Shown here piece by piece: positions 9,277 through 17,472 of a DNA stretch of 64,000 nucleotides. Source of the stretch: Nocardia sp. XZ_19_385. Its GTDB lineage: Bacteria; Actinomycetota; Actinomycetes; Mycobacteriales; Mycobacteriaceae. The notes under the pieces were generated by a model. That model saw nothing but the letters and a program-made list of their open reading frames with translations, searched no databases and was not told the DNA's origin. Where the stretch lies: positions 2,604,001 to 2,668,000 of the forward strand of contig NZ_JACVEE010000001.1 of NCBI RefSeq assembly GCF_015355755.1. Reading direction: 5' to 3'. Each line of letters begins with the position of its first letter. Position 1 is the stretch's first letter. The position numbers and the translations under genes were made by a program.

Positions 9277-9612
9277 TCAGTTGTGACAACGAGCTTTAGC
9301 TGCAGCAGCCGTTTGCATGATGTGAGGTATGCACCACGGCTTGCGTCCACGGGCTTTCATCCTCTGGACGGTGCCCGATTCCTCCGCGATCAGCACCAGG
9401 TCGATCAGCGAGCGGTCTTCGTGGTCGCGAATCACACATTCGCACTGCTCGAGGCAGAGGAACGCGGCCTGCACGAGCAACTGGCCTTGGAATTCCCTGC
9501 ACACGACGACGACCGGCGACCGGATCGGAGGAATCGTGGGCCGGCACGGACCTGATTCCGTTGTCGGGCGGTTCATCCGGCGCGCAGAGCCGGAAATCCT
9601 CGCCGCAACCAA
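9277..9612 (-). CDS. Possible Cys-containing small protein, unrecognised
   Basis: An open frame of up to 111 residues. The central part (about residues 30-90) has codon choice typical of the host and a sensible composition, with a cysteine group (LCLEQCECVIRDHED) and later a Trp-Cys pair (KPWCIPH), suggesting a metal-binding or redox motif. Both ends look less protein-like: the last ten codons are unlike local usage. There is no clear ribosome site. It may be a decayed gene rather than an intact one; it lies between a secreted-protein gene and a clear pseudogene. Strand choice is tentative. Confidence 0.35.
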   Translation of the reverse strand: MVAARISGSARRMNRPTTESGPCRPTIPPIRSPVVVVCREFQGQLLVQAAFLCLEQCECVIRDHEDRSLIDLVLIAEESGTVQRMKARGRKPWCIPHIMQTAAAAKARCHN

Positions 9613-9657
9613 CCGGATCGAAGCCGCTCTGTCGACTCAGCTCGGAGACTGTGGTAC

Positions 9658-9816
9658 CTAGCAACTCGCGTGGCACCAGTGGCAGCTCGCGTATCCGATG
9701 GACAGCAGAATCGGCACATCCCTGGCTGCCGCCTCGGCTTCCCACTCCCGCCAATCAACGGGGTTATCCGCGTGTTGACGCAGATAGGGCGACGTCGCAC
9801 TGGCCAATTGGTTCAC
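9658..9816 (-). pseudogene. Truncated duplicate of the DUF255 thioredoxin-fold gene
   Basis: Translating from a GTG at 9816 gives 52 residues that repeat the start of the DUF255 gene at 8569 almost exactly: [19 protein letters not shown], then [17 protein letters not shown], followed at once by ASC and a TAG stop. A few codons in the Ala/Glu-rich linker after WREW are missing, without a frameshift. The thioredoxin CHWC motif survives but the rest of the domain and the whole C-terminal barrel are gone. DNA identity is high, so the duplication is fairly recent. No upstream ribosome site was found, so it is probably not expressed. Confidence 0.8.
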
Positions 9817-10246
9817 GACCTCGGCCTATCGTCGCGACAACCCCCACCTGCGGCGCCCGTGGGGAACCGCATCTGTCACGCCCTGCCGCTGGGACAGCAG
9901 GTTCACCCGCTAGCGCTGGAAGATCAAGGGCCGTCAGGAGCGCCGCGTTCAGATAGACAACAGCAATGCACACGCATTGGTGGAGACAGCGCCGATCCGC
10001 AGCAGTCAACAGCGGCAGTGGGATCAGCGGAGATTCTGGATCGCAGTCGCAGTCGGCAGCCCTAACATGAATCGGGTATCTACACAGCGACTTTCGTACT
10101 CTCGCTATCCCTCGCGCGGTTGACAAACCTACCGGCGCCAGAGAGGGTGATGGCGTCCGCCTTTCACGGTGGTCTACTACTGGGGGGTTGATGATTTCTG
10201 AGTTCAGTCCGTCCGCATCCGCGGTCGGTGGTTGCGAGGTGCCCTG
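9817..10246. other. 430-base region without a convincing gene
   Basis: Open frames here are Arg/Cys-rich or overlap known signals and have atypical codon use; none is credible. The stretch is visibly less GC-rich than the core. Its right end must hold the promoter of the type VII secretion-like cassette, with a ribosome site GAGGT at 10236-10240. It may be a deletion scar left when the DUF255 duplicate was truncated. Confidence 0.5.
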
Positions 10247-11215
10247 ATGGCTGGCGGGTTTTATAACCACTACGACGATCCCGACGAAGATTGGGACGAG
10301 GAGCCGCTCCGGCCCGTACTCAAACCATCGCGAGAGACACCGGCTCCTCACCCATCGTCTGCGTTTCCGCCGCCGAAGTACAGTCCGCCGCCTGCGGTGC
10401 CGTCCCCGAGTCCTGCCCCCACGCCGCATGTTCATTCCCCGGGTGCTCCCGCCGCCCGGCCCGCCGTGCCTCCGATGTCGATCCCGTCCGAACGTCAGCC
10501 CGGCCTGGGTTCAGCATTTTCGGAACCGGAAATGCACAACGTCGTAGCCGGCTTGAACGAGATCCAGCATCGAGCCGAATCGACGGCTGCAGAATACGAG
10601 TGGATAGATCGCGTTGCGCGGTCACTGGACCGCAGCGGGCGAGATACCAACGGTGCGGTGCAAACCACCCTGGACGACCGCAACATTCCGCACAGATTCT
10701 CCATCGCGCGTGACTGGAAAGTACGTCTCTCCGGTCGAAACCTTGATACGGCGATCTCGGAGGCCGTCATGTTCGCGTACGCAGACGGATGGCGGAGGGC
10801 GGCAATCGAAGTCGCGGCGGCTCGTGCACGCGGAGAACTCCCACCTCAACCGGCCCGAGCTGCCATCCCTGAAATCGCCTCGGATCAGCCCTTGGAGGAT
10901 CTGATCGAAGAGGTCCTGGCACTCGCGTCCAAGCCGACCGCGGAGTTGATCCGAACGAGTCCGCCCGGGCTTTCGGGGCATAACTCGAAAGTTCATTTCG
11001 ATTTCTCTGAAAACGGAATGACTTCTTGTCGAATCGATCAATCCTGGGCGAACACGGTTGCTACTACGCAACTCAAAACCGAGTTGAATACCCAGCTGGC
11101 ATTACAACTCAGCGCGTATTTCGCCGACCGGACTGAAAGGCCGCCCGTCGGCGCGCTTACGAACGCGACCGAGCGCCTGATAAGCAAGTTGCAGCAGACC
11201 GACACGCAAGGATGA
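10247..11215 (+). CDS. Type VII secretion-associated protein, possible YbaB/EbfC-like C-terminus
   Basis: A 322-residue protein opening with an acidic segment (DDPDEDWDEEPL), then a Pro/Ser-rich linker (residues 25-80) and two helical parts. The C-terminal region (FSENGMTSCRIDQSWA followed by a long helix) resembles YbaB/EbfC-type small DNA-binding proteins often encoded beside WXG100 genes in Nocardia; this is a similarity of pattern, not a firm match. ATG at 10247 is preferred over an upstream frame start because GAGGT lies six bases before it. Its stop overlaps the next start (ATGA), so it heads a four-gene cassette. Codon use is less GC-biased than in neighbouring core genes. Confidence 0.65.
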   Translation: MAGGFYNHYDDPDEDWDEEPLRPVLKPSRETPAPHPSSAFPPPKYSPPPAVPSPSPAPTPHVHSPGAPAARPAVPPMSIPSERQPGLGSAFSEPEMHNVVAGLNEIQHRAESTAAEYEWIDRVARSLDRSGRDTNGAVQTTLDDRNIPHRFSIARDWKVRLSGRNLDTAISEAVMFAYADGWRRAAIEVAAARARGELPPQPARAAIPEIASDQPLEDLIEEVLALASKPTAELIRTSPPGLSGHNSKVHFDFSENGMTSCRIDQSWANTVATTQLKTELNTQLALQLSAYFADRTERPPVGALTNATERLISKLQQTDTQG

Positions 11216-11532
11216 CGACAATGGCTCCTACGGCACAGCAAATATCCGTGGCAATTACCGCGGTCCGAACTCAAGCGACCGGGTGGGCCGAGAGGTCTAC
11301 CACCTCGGCTCAGTGGGCAACCGACGCGGCCACCTATCGCTTGACCAAGCTGCAAGGCGGAATCTTTTTCCTCATGGTGGAGGAATACAACGCCGTTATT
11401 TCCAAGCTCGAAGAGCGGTTCAAAGAAGCGGAACTATCAATGAAAGACATTGCCAGGACGCTGAATACGGCAGCCAGCGTGTACGAGCAAGAAGACCAAG
11501 CTCGCGAACACGAACTGCGCAATTTGTACTAG
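11212..11532 (+). CDS. EspC-like type VII secretion substrate
   Basis: A 106-residue all-helical protein without signal peptide. Helix-turn-helix architecture and the C-terminal segment ARTLNTAASVYEQEDQAREHEL, containing the YxxxD secretion signal (YEQED), are typical of the EspC / type VII secretion-target family. It overlaps the upstream gene by four bases and is 17 bases from the WXG-like gene, suggesting joint expression and perhaps secretion as a heterodimer. No ESX core genes (eccB-E, mycP) are present in the window, so an ESX apparatus encoded elsewhere would be needed. Confidence 0.68.
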   Translation: MTTMAPTAQQISVAITAVRTQATGWAERSTTSAQWATDAATYRLTKLQGGIFFLMVEEYNAVISKLEERFKEAELSMKDIARTLNTAASVYEQEDQAREHELRNLY

Positions 11533-11549
11533 CGGAATAGAGAAGCGAA

Positions 11550-12344
11550 ATGTCGGTATCTGTCGCTCAGGCCGAGCAGGCTGTTGAAGACCTTGTCAAC
11601 AAAGTTGCAGAACTAGGGGAATTGCCCGGCACGATTCGGACGAAATTTTCAAGCGTAGCCAGTATGACAGTCGTGCGCCTGGCCGGCCTCGAAGATGAGG
11701 TCAGAGAAGCGGGTGAAAAGTTCGCTGATCTCGTGTCTGGACTGTGGGAAAAGCTGAAGGAATTATTCGAAGGCCTCAGCGCTCCAGGCGATTTCATTTC
11801 CGCCTCCTTCGACTGGGAGGATTTTCAAACCGAAGTCAATACCATGGCTTCGGCCCTCGAAGCGACAGCCGTGAAAGTGGATGGCTATTGGCAGGGCAGT
11901 GCGGCCACCGCGTACGGCACTGCCGTCGGGGCCCAGCAGAAGGCCGTGGCCCGCGTCGGAACGATTATCAACGCGATCCGAACGGCCTGCATGACCGTTG
12001 GCGGCGTCGGTGTTGCATTCCTGACGGCACTTCTTGGGATTGCGATCGCTGTCATTGTTGAAGCAACTCTCGAAGTTGCTGCTGCCAGCTCGGGTATCGG
12101 CGCTCTACCGGCAGCTATTGCCGGCTGCTTCACGGCCGCAAAGGCTGCGGCCCTTGTCACCGCGCTTGTCGCAGGAACCAGCGCCACCCTCGTTGCGGTA
12201 GCGACCCAGATTCAGGCGCTGAACGTGGAGTTAGGCAACAATCAAGCCTTCCCGGACGGACACTGGCCCGCCTCGGACTCGTCCAAGTACAACGATGCGA
12301 CCGTCAAGGACGGCGATGCGGATTGGTCGGTGAAAACGGCATGA
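11550..12344 (+). CDS. WXG100-like protein with membrane-inserting C-terminal half
   Basis: A 264-residue protein. Residues 1-145 are helical and amphipathic and contain a WXG turn (YWQGSAATAYG, Trp114-Gly116) between two long helices, as in type VII secretion substrates. Residues 150-225 form two or more very hydrophobic Ala/Gly/Val segments able to insert in membranes, followed by a short hydrophilic tail. This layout suggests a secreted pore-forming or membrane-acting effector, but no toxin family is recognised. It overlaps by ATGA with a small membrane protein gene, a typical effector-immunity arrangement. Function is inferred. Confidence 0.68.
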   Translation: MSVSVAQAEQAVEDLVNKVAELGELPGTIRTKFSSVASMTVVRLAGLEDEVREAGEKFADLVSGLWEKLKELFEGLSAPGDFISASFDWEDFQTEVNTMASALEATAVKVDGYWQGSAATAYGTAVGAQQKAVARVGTIINAIRTACMTVGGVGVAFLTALLGIAIAVIVEATLEVAAASSGIGALPAAIAGCFTAAKAAALVTALVAGTSATLVAVATQIQALNVELGNNQAFPDGHWPASDSSKYNDATVKDGDADWSVKTA

Positions 12345-12760
12345 TGCCAACGCCTCCGAGTGGCCCCGCCGTTTCGGCGGGACGTGCATCACGAATCCGA
12401 GCTGTATCGGCAGCTATTTCATCCGCGTTGATGTTCGCTGTTTCGGCTGGGATTTCCCTTCTTTTCCATTACTCCGATCCACATGCAAGCGGATTCAGTA
12501 CCACTGATTCACTATCAGTGATAATTCCCCTTGTATCGGCAGTAATATTTCTTGCCATCGGGATACTGCTGTTCCGCAGCCGCATGGAAGCAGCCGGCAT
12601 CCGGATAGCTGAAGCGGTATTTTGGCTCGATTTGATTCTTCTGGCCGCATCCGCCATAGCGCTGTTTGCGATGGGGGTGCTGTGGTCCTTTCTCTGGTGG
12701 ATCGGAATCGTCATGGGCTTCGAACTAGCGAAGCAGCTACGGCAGGGCCGGCGCCGCTGA
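12341..12760 (+). CDS. Small four-helix membrane protein, candidate immunity protein
   Basis: A 139-residue product with four hydrophobic helices (about residues 22-42, 55-76, 86-106, 110-128), a basic C-terminus (QLRQGRRR) and no recognised family. ATG at 12341 overlaps the preceding stop (ATGA), indicating translational coupling to the WXG-like protein. Small polytopic membrane proteins encoded directly after secreted membrane-acting toxins are commonly immunity factors; that role is inference from position and topology only. Confidence 0.65.
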   Translation: MMPTPPSGPAVSAGRASRIRAVSAAISSALMFAVSAGISLLFHYSDPHASGFSTTDSLSVIIPLVSAVIFLAIGILLFRSRMEAAGIRIAEAVFWLDLILLAASAIALFAMGVLWSFLWWIGIVMGFELAKQLRQGRRR

Positions 12761-12841
12761 GCATGCTGCGTGCCTGTCACGCGGCCCAGATGAAACCCGG
12801 CCTATGGGCATGACCCGGCGGTCATGCGGTGGACGACGGCC

Positions 12842-13660
12842 TCAGCGCAGCCCGGCGAACAGGTCGGTCTCCTGGTCGGGCGCACCGTCGACTCGGTTGT
12901 GTTGGCGGACAAAGTATTCGGTGCCGAGGATGAGGTCCTGCATCGGGTCGGGCAGGCCGAGGAAGAAGGCGCTGTCGCCTTGGCTGCCGTGTGCCTCGAG
13001 GGCTTTCACTTTGCGCCGGGTGTAGCCGGTGACGTCGACTACGGTGGTGATCTCGGCTATCGGGGTGCCGAAGTCTTCCGGCAGTTCGAAATCGCCCATG
13101 TCCAGGCCGTTGGCTTTGGCCGCGGCGAACATTTCCCGGGTACCCTCACGCGGCTCGACGGCGTAGTACAGCTTGGCCGGGATGCCGGTGGACTCCGTGG
13201 CCGCGACCGTGATGCGGTGCGCCTGAATGTGGTCCGGGTGGCCGTAACCACCCTTCTCGTCATATGTGACGATCACCTGCGGACGGTACTTCTCGATGAG
13301 GGCGGCGAGTTCGGCGGCGGCAGTCGATACCGGCACGTTGGCGAAGGCTCGCGGATCGGAGTTGGCGTCCCAGCCGTCCATCCCCGAGTCCTGGTAGCCC
13401 AGCAGTTCGAGGTGTTCGATCTCGAGCAGTGCGGCCGACGCCCGGAGTTCACCCAGCCGCTGCTCGGCCACTGCGGCCGGATCATGGCCTGGTGCACCGG
13501 GTTTCACGCCGCCGGGGCCGTCGCCCTGCTCGCCGTTGGTACAGGTCACCAGGACCGTGCGGATCCCCTCCTCGCCGTAGCGCGCGAAAACGCCGCCGGT
13601 GGTGAGAACTTCATCGTCAGGATGGGCGTGGACAGCCATGATCGTCAGTCGCTCCGACAT
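12842..13660 (-). CDS. PIG-L (LmbE/MshB-like) family deacetylase
   Basis: Zinc-dependent N-deacetylase of 272 residues. The N-terminal AVHAHPDDE and the GYGHPDHIQAH motif supply the metal ligands and catalytic aspartate of the PIG-L fold. ATG at 13660 follows AGGTGAT. The protein ends ETDLFAGLR, recalling MshB and Mca, so it may act on a glucosaminyl-inositol or other GlcNAc-containing small molecule. A true mca gene lies at 48845-49753, so this is a paralogue with an unassigned substrate. It is divergent from the osmoprotectant transporter operon. Confidence 0.88.
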   Translation of the reverse strand: MSERLTIMAVHAHPDDEVLTTGGVFARYGEEGIRTVLVTCTNGEQGDGPGGVKPGAPGHDPAAVAEQRLGELRASAALLEIEHLELLGYQDSGMDGWDANSDPRAFANVPVSTAAAELAALIEKYRPQVIVTYDEKGGYGHPDHIQAHRITVAATESTGIPAKLYYAVEPREGTREMFAAAKANGLDMGDFELPEDFGTPIAEITTVVDVTGYTRRKVKALEAHGSQGDSAFFLGLPDPMQDLILGTEYFVRQHNRVDGAPDQETDLFAGLR

Positions 13661-13783
13661 ATCACCTGCGAACAACGCCGGGGCCCTCCGCATTCCCCAC
13701 CCACCCAGTCCAGTGCGAATTACCCTGCGGCGGGGCCGCTCTGCCGTTAGGCTCACCATGCCGACCTGAGGGAGGGCAGGCTC

Positions 13784-14434
13784 CTGGACACGCTGTGGAC
13801 CTACATCGCTGACCACCGCCAGCAGTTGATGACGGACTCCTACCTGCATGTCTCGGCGGTGGTCCAAGCTGTGCTGATCGCCGCGATCGTATCGATCGCG
13901 ATCGGCGTGCTGGTCTACCGCAGTCCCGCCGGCTCGGCGGTCTCCACCGCCGCCGCGAGCATCATCCTGACCATTCCGTCGTTCGCACTGCTCGGGATCT
14001 TGATTCCCGTTCTCGGACTGGGTGTTCCGCCCACCATCACCGCGCTGGTGCTCTACGCGCTGCTGCCGATTCTGCGCAACACGATCGTGGGATTGTCCTC
14101 GGTCGATCCCGCCGTCACCGATGCCGCGCGCGGTGTCGGCATGAACCGGCTGCGGGTGCTCGCCGTCATCGAACTGCCGCTGGCCTGGCCCGCCATCCTC
14201 GCCGGCATGCGGATCAGCACGCAGCTGATCATGGGCATTCTGGCCATTGCCGCCTATGCGAAAGGCCCAGGCCTGGGCAATCTCATCTTCTCCGGGCTGT
14301 CGCGACTCGGCACGCCGACCGCGGTGCCGCAGGCGCTGACCGGCACGGTGCTGATCATCCTGCTGGCACTGCTGCTCGACGTCCTGCTCGTCCTCGCCGG
14401 ACGACTGACCACCCCCGGGGGTATTCGTGAGTGA
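13784..14434 (+). CDS. Osmoprotectant ABC transporter permease (OpuCB/ProW type)
   Basis: One of two inner-membrane permeases of a glycine betaine/carnitine/choline-type importer. About five membrane helices and the EAA-like loop (DAARGVGMNRLRVLAVIELPLAWP) are present. The first ATG in frame (13829) would remove the N-terminal helix start; a CTG at 13784, preceded by GGAGGG at proper spacing, gives 216 residues beginning LDTLWTYIADHRQQL, matching OpuCB in length and alignment. No ATG or GTG lies between the upstream in-frame stop and 13829, so a non-canonical CTG start, or TTG at 13826, must be used. Start of a four-gene operon. Confidence 0.88.
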   Translation: MDTLWTYIADHRQQLMTDSYLHVSAVVQAVLIAAIVSIAIGVLVYRSPAGSAVSTAAASIILTIPSFALLGILIPVLGLGVPPTITALVLYALLPILRNTIVGLSSVDPAVTDAARGVGMNRLRVLAVIELPLAWPAILAGMRISTQLIMGILAIAAYAKGPGLGNLIFSGLSRLGTPTAVPQALTGTVLIILLALLLDVLLVLAGRLTTPGGIRE

Positions 14435-15593
14435 AACCGTCGAACCGGCCGTGTCCGGGGTCGAGATCGTGCTCGACTCGGTCACCAAAAGCTATTCCGG
14501 GCAACGGGATCCGGCGGTAGAGCAGGTCTCGTTGACCATCCCGGCCGGGGAAACGGTGGTGCTCGTCGGGCCGTCGGGGTGCGGTAAGACGACGACCCTG
14601 CGGATGATCAACCGGCTGATCGAACCCAGCTCGGGGACGATCACGATCGGCGGGCAGGACGCGTCGGCGGTGAATCCGGATCAGCTGCGGCGCGGGATCG
14701 GGTACTCCATTCAGCAGGCCGGGCTGTTTCCGCACCTCACGGTCGCGAAGAACATCGCCACCGTGCCGGGGCTGATCGGCTGGGACCGCAAGCGGATCAG
14801 CGACCGGGTAACGGAGATGCTGGATCTGGTCGGGCTGGATCCGGGCACTTTCCGGGATCGCTATCCACGTCAGCTCTCCGGCGGTCAGCAGCAGCGGGTC
14901 GGCGTCGCGCGGGCCCTCGCCGCCGATCCTCCGGTGCTGCTGATGGATGAGCCATTCGGTGCGGTCGATCCGATCACGCGCGGGCTGCTGCAAGACGAAT
15001 TGCTGCGACTGCAAGCGGAATTGCGCAAGACGATCGTGTTCGTCACGCACGATTTCAACGAGGCGGTCAAGCTCGGCGATCGAATCGCGGTACTGGGCAA
15101 TCAGTCTCGCGTCCTGCAGTACGACACCCCGGGCGCGATCCTGGCCGAGCCCGCCGATGCGACGGTAGCCGGATTCGTGGGAGCCGACGCGGCGCTCAAA
15201 CAGCTCACGCTCACCCGTGTCGAGGACGTCGAACTCGGCGATTGCCCCACCGCTCTGGTCACCGATTCGGTGGCGTCGCTGCGCACCAGAATCACCGACG
15301 GCGGCAACGACTTCGGCCTCGTTCTCGATGAGCAGAGCCGCCCGCTGCGGTGGGTCACGCTGCCCCAACTCGCGATCGCGAAATCCCTTCGTGACGCGGG
15401 AACCGGAGTGGGCGAGGGTGTTTCGCTGCGGTCCACCCTCCAGCAGGCGCTGGAAGCCCTGCTAGCCGACAGCACCGCGAACGCCGTCGTCACCGGCCGG
15501 CGTGGTGCGTACGCGGGGCTGATCACCATCGACACACTGGTCACGCACCTGTCGGCCCTCCGCGCAACACACTCCGGAACCGGCTCCGTATGA
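14427..15593 (+). CDS. Osmoprotectant ABC transporter ATPase with CBS-type C-terminus (OpuCA/ProV)
   Basis: Energises uptake of compatible solutes. The 388-residue protein has an ABC ATPase domain (1-240) with Walker A GPSGCGKTT (Lys54), signature LSGGQQQRVGVARAL and Walker B VLLMDEPFGAVD, followed by a C-terminal region (250-375) resembling tandem CBS domains, which sense ionic strength in OpuA/OpuC. The GTG start at 14427 overlaps the preceding permease gene. The next gene starts within its stop (ATGA). The assignment to the quaternary-amine family is firm; the exact solute is not determined by sequence. Confidence 0.94.
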   Translation: MSETVEPAVSGVEIVLDSVTKSYSGQRDPAVEQVSLTIPAGETVVLVGPSGCGKTTTLRMINRLIEPSSGTITIGGQDASAVNPDQLRRGIGYSIQQAGLFPHLTVAKNIATVPGLIGWDRKRISDRVTEMLDLVGLDPGTFRDRYPRQLSGGQQQRVGVARALAADPPVLLMDEPFGAVDPITRGLLQDELLRLQAELRKTIVFVTHDFNEAVKLGDRIAVLGNQSRVLQYDTPGAILAEPADATVAGFVGADAALKQLTLTRVEDVELGDCPTALVTDSVASLRTRITDGGNDFGLVLDEQSRPLRWVTLPQLAIAKSLRDAGTGVGEGVSLRSTLQQALEALLADSTANAVVTGRRGAYAGLITIDTLVTHLSALRATHSGTGSV

Positions 15594-16339
15594 CCGCGCA
15601 GACCGAACGCCGCGCCGAACACATCCGGCTCTTCGCGCAGCCGGTGCTCGCCCTGCTCCTCAGTGCGGGCGTGCTGGTGTGGGCGTTCGCGCGCGATCTC
15701 ACCGCCACCCAGCAGGCCAGCCTGAGCGCGGGCAATATCGCCACCGTCACCTGGGAGCATCTGCTCATCACCGCGACCGTGGTCGTCATCGTCATCATCC
15801 TCGCGGTGCCCCTCGGCACCGCCCTCACACGGCCCCGATTCCGCCTCCTCGCACCGCTTTTCGTCGGCATCGCCAACATCGGGGCGGCCGCGCCTGCCAT
15901 CGGCCTGATCGTGCTGTTCTACCTGATCACCCGCACCACCGGCTTCTGGATCGGCGTCGCGCCGATCGTGCTGCTGGCCCTGCTGCCGGTGCTGCGCAAC
16001 ACCATCCTCGGCTTTCAGCAGGTGGATCCCACGCTCGTCGATGCCGGTCGCGGACAGGGCATGTCGGCAGCCACCGTGCTGCGCCGCGTCGAGTTCCCGC
16101 TTGCGGTGCCTTACATCCTTGCGGGACTGCGGATTTCGCTGGTGCTGGCGGTAGGCAGCGCGACGCTGTCCTTCCTGGTGAGCGCGGGCGGCCTGGGCAT
16201 CCTCATCGATACCGGCTACAAGCTGCGCGATAACGTCACCCTCTGGGTCGGTGCGGTACTGGCGGTGGCGCTGGCGCTGCTCATCGACTGGGTGGGCGCG
16301 CTCGCGGAACGCTACCTCGGACCGAAGGGGCTGCGATGA
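15590..16339 (+). CDS. Osmoprotectant ABC transporter permease (OpuCD/ProW type)
   Basis: Second permease of the operon, 249 residues with about six membrane helices. The conserved loop DAGRGQGMSAATVLRRVEFPLAVP couples it to the ATPase, and SAGGLGILIDTGY near the C-terminus is characteristic of the OpuC/ProW group. Its ATG overlaps the stop of the ATPase gene and its own stop overlaps the start of the substrate-binding protein, so the four proteins are translated as a coupled set. Confidence 0.93.
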   Translation: MTAQTERRAEHIRLFAQPVLALLLSAGVLVWAFARDLTATQQASLSAGNIATVTWEHLLITATVVVIVIILAVPLGTALTRPRFRLLAPLFVGIANIGAAAPAIGLIVLFYLITRTTGFWIGVAPIVLLALLPVLRNTILGFQQVDPTLVDAGRGQGMSAATVLRRVEFPLAVPYILAGLRISLVLAVGSATLSFLVSAGGLGILIDTGYKLRDNVTLWVGAVLAVALALLIDWVGALAERYLGPKGLR

Positions 16340-17322
16340 GAGCCCGAATCCGGCGTGGCTGTACGGCATTCGCGCTGACGCTCACGGTACTGCTGGCCGC
16401 CTCCTGCGGGCTGGAAGCCGGTCGTTCGGTGCCCCTGGACGTGGGTCCCGGCAGCATCCAGCCGATACCCGAACTGGAGGGTGTGCGAATCACCGTGGGC
16501 TCCAAGGATTTCACCGAACAGGAAATCCTGGGCTTGATCATCGCGTTCGCGCTCGACGCGGCCGGGGCCGAGGTACGGGATCTGACCGACATCGTCGGTT
16601 CGAACAGTCTGCGCGACGCCCAGGTACGCGGGCAGGTCGACATCGCCTATGACTACACCGGCACCGGCTGGATGAACTACCTGGGCAACGAATCCCCCGT
16701 CGCGGGTTCGCAGGCCCAGTTCGAGGCGGTCCGCGATGCCGACCGCGCCGCGCACGGAATGATCTGGGCCGCAATGGCTCCCGTGAACAACACCTACGCG
16801 ATCGCGACCAGCGCGCGCACCGCCGCGGAAACCGGCGTAAAGACGCTGTCCCAGTACGCGAACCTGGTCAACACCGACCCCGCCGCCGCAGCCACCTGCG
16901 TCGGCACCGAATTCAGTGTGCGCCAGGACGGATTCCCGGGCGTGGTACGCAAATACGGCATCGACGGCGGCAAAGTCCTGAAGCAGGTCGTCGACGACGC
17001 CATCGTCTACCAGTCCACCGCCGACGCCCGCCAATGCCGCTTCGGCTCCGTCGCTGCCACCGACGGCCGCATCCCCGGCCTCGACCTCCGCCTCCTCGAA
17101 GACGACCTCGGCTTCTTCCCGCAATACAACGCCGCCCTCGTCATGCGCGAGGACTTCACCAAGGCTCACCCCCAGGTGATCGAAGTCCTCACCCCGATCT
17201 CCCGCCTGCTGACCAACGAATCCGTCACCGAACTCAACCGCAAGGTCGATGTCGAAGGCCGCGAACCCGCCACCGTCGCCCGTGAATGGATGGCGGCACA
17301 GGGCTTTATCACCATCCCCTGA
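16336..17322 (+). CDS. Osmoprotectant substrate-binding lipoprotein (OpuCC/ProX type)
   Basis: Extracytoplasmic receptor of the importer, anchored by lipidation: lipobox LAASC with Cys24 after a typical signal peptide. The mature domain (about residues 48-325) is an OpuAC-type binding fold with ITVGSKDFTEQEILG near the start and DIAYDYTGTGW, segments that shape the quaternary-ammonium pocket in OpuCC/ProX. 328 residues, normal length. Last gene of the operon. Glycine betaine, carnitine or choline are the likely ligands. Confidence 0.92.
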   Translation: MRARIRRGCTAFALTLTVLLAASCGLEAGRSVPLDVGPGSIQPIPELEGVRITVGSKDFTEQEILGLIIAFALDAAGAEVRDLTDIVGSNSLRDAQVRGQVDIAYDYTGTGWMNYLGNESPVAGSQAQFEAVRDADRAAHGMIWAAMAPVNNTYAIATSARTAAETGVKTLSQYANLVNTDPAAAATCVGTEFSVRQDGFPGVVRKYGIDGGKVLKQVVDDAIVYQSTADARQCRFGSVAATDGRIPGLDLRLLEDDLGFFPQYNAALVMREDFTKAHPQVIEVLTPISRLLTNESVTELNRKVDVEGREPATVAREWMAAQGFITIP

Positions 17323-17472
17323 CGCGGTACGGTGAGTCCAGCAGCAGCGCCTTCTGACAGGCCTGCGCTGCGGTGGTGACGTCGCCCGCCACGGGTCGAA
17401 TAGTGACCCTCTTCCCGGTCGTTCCCTGACGCCGGACGTTTCATCCCTCACACCAAAGAATGGTGAACTCCC

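Noticed and set aside
9764..10435. Minus-strand frame of 223 residues over the pseudogene and the start of the secretion cassette
   Set aside because: Arg-rich start, poor codon use, overlaps both the DUF255 remnant in another frame and the 5' end of the secretion-associated gene.
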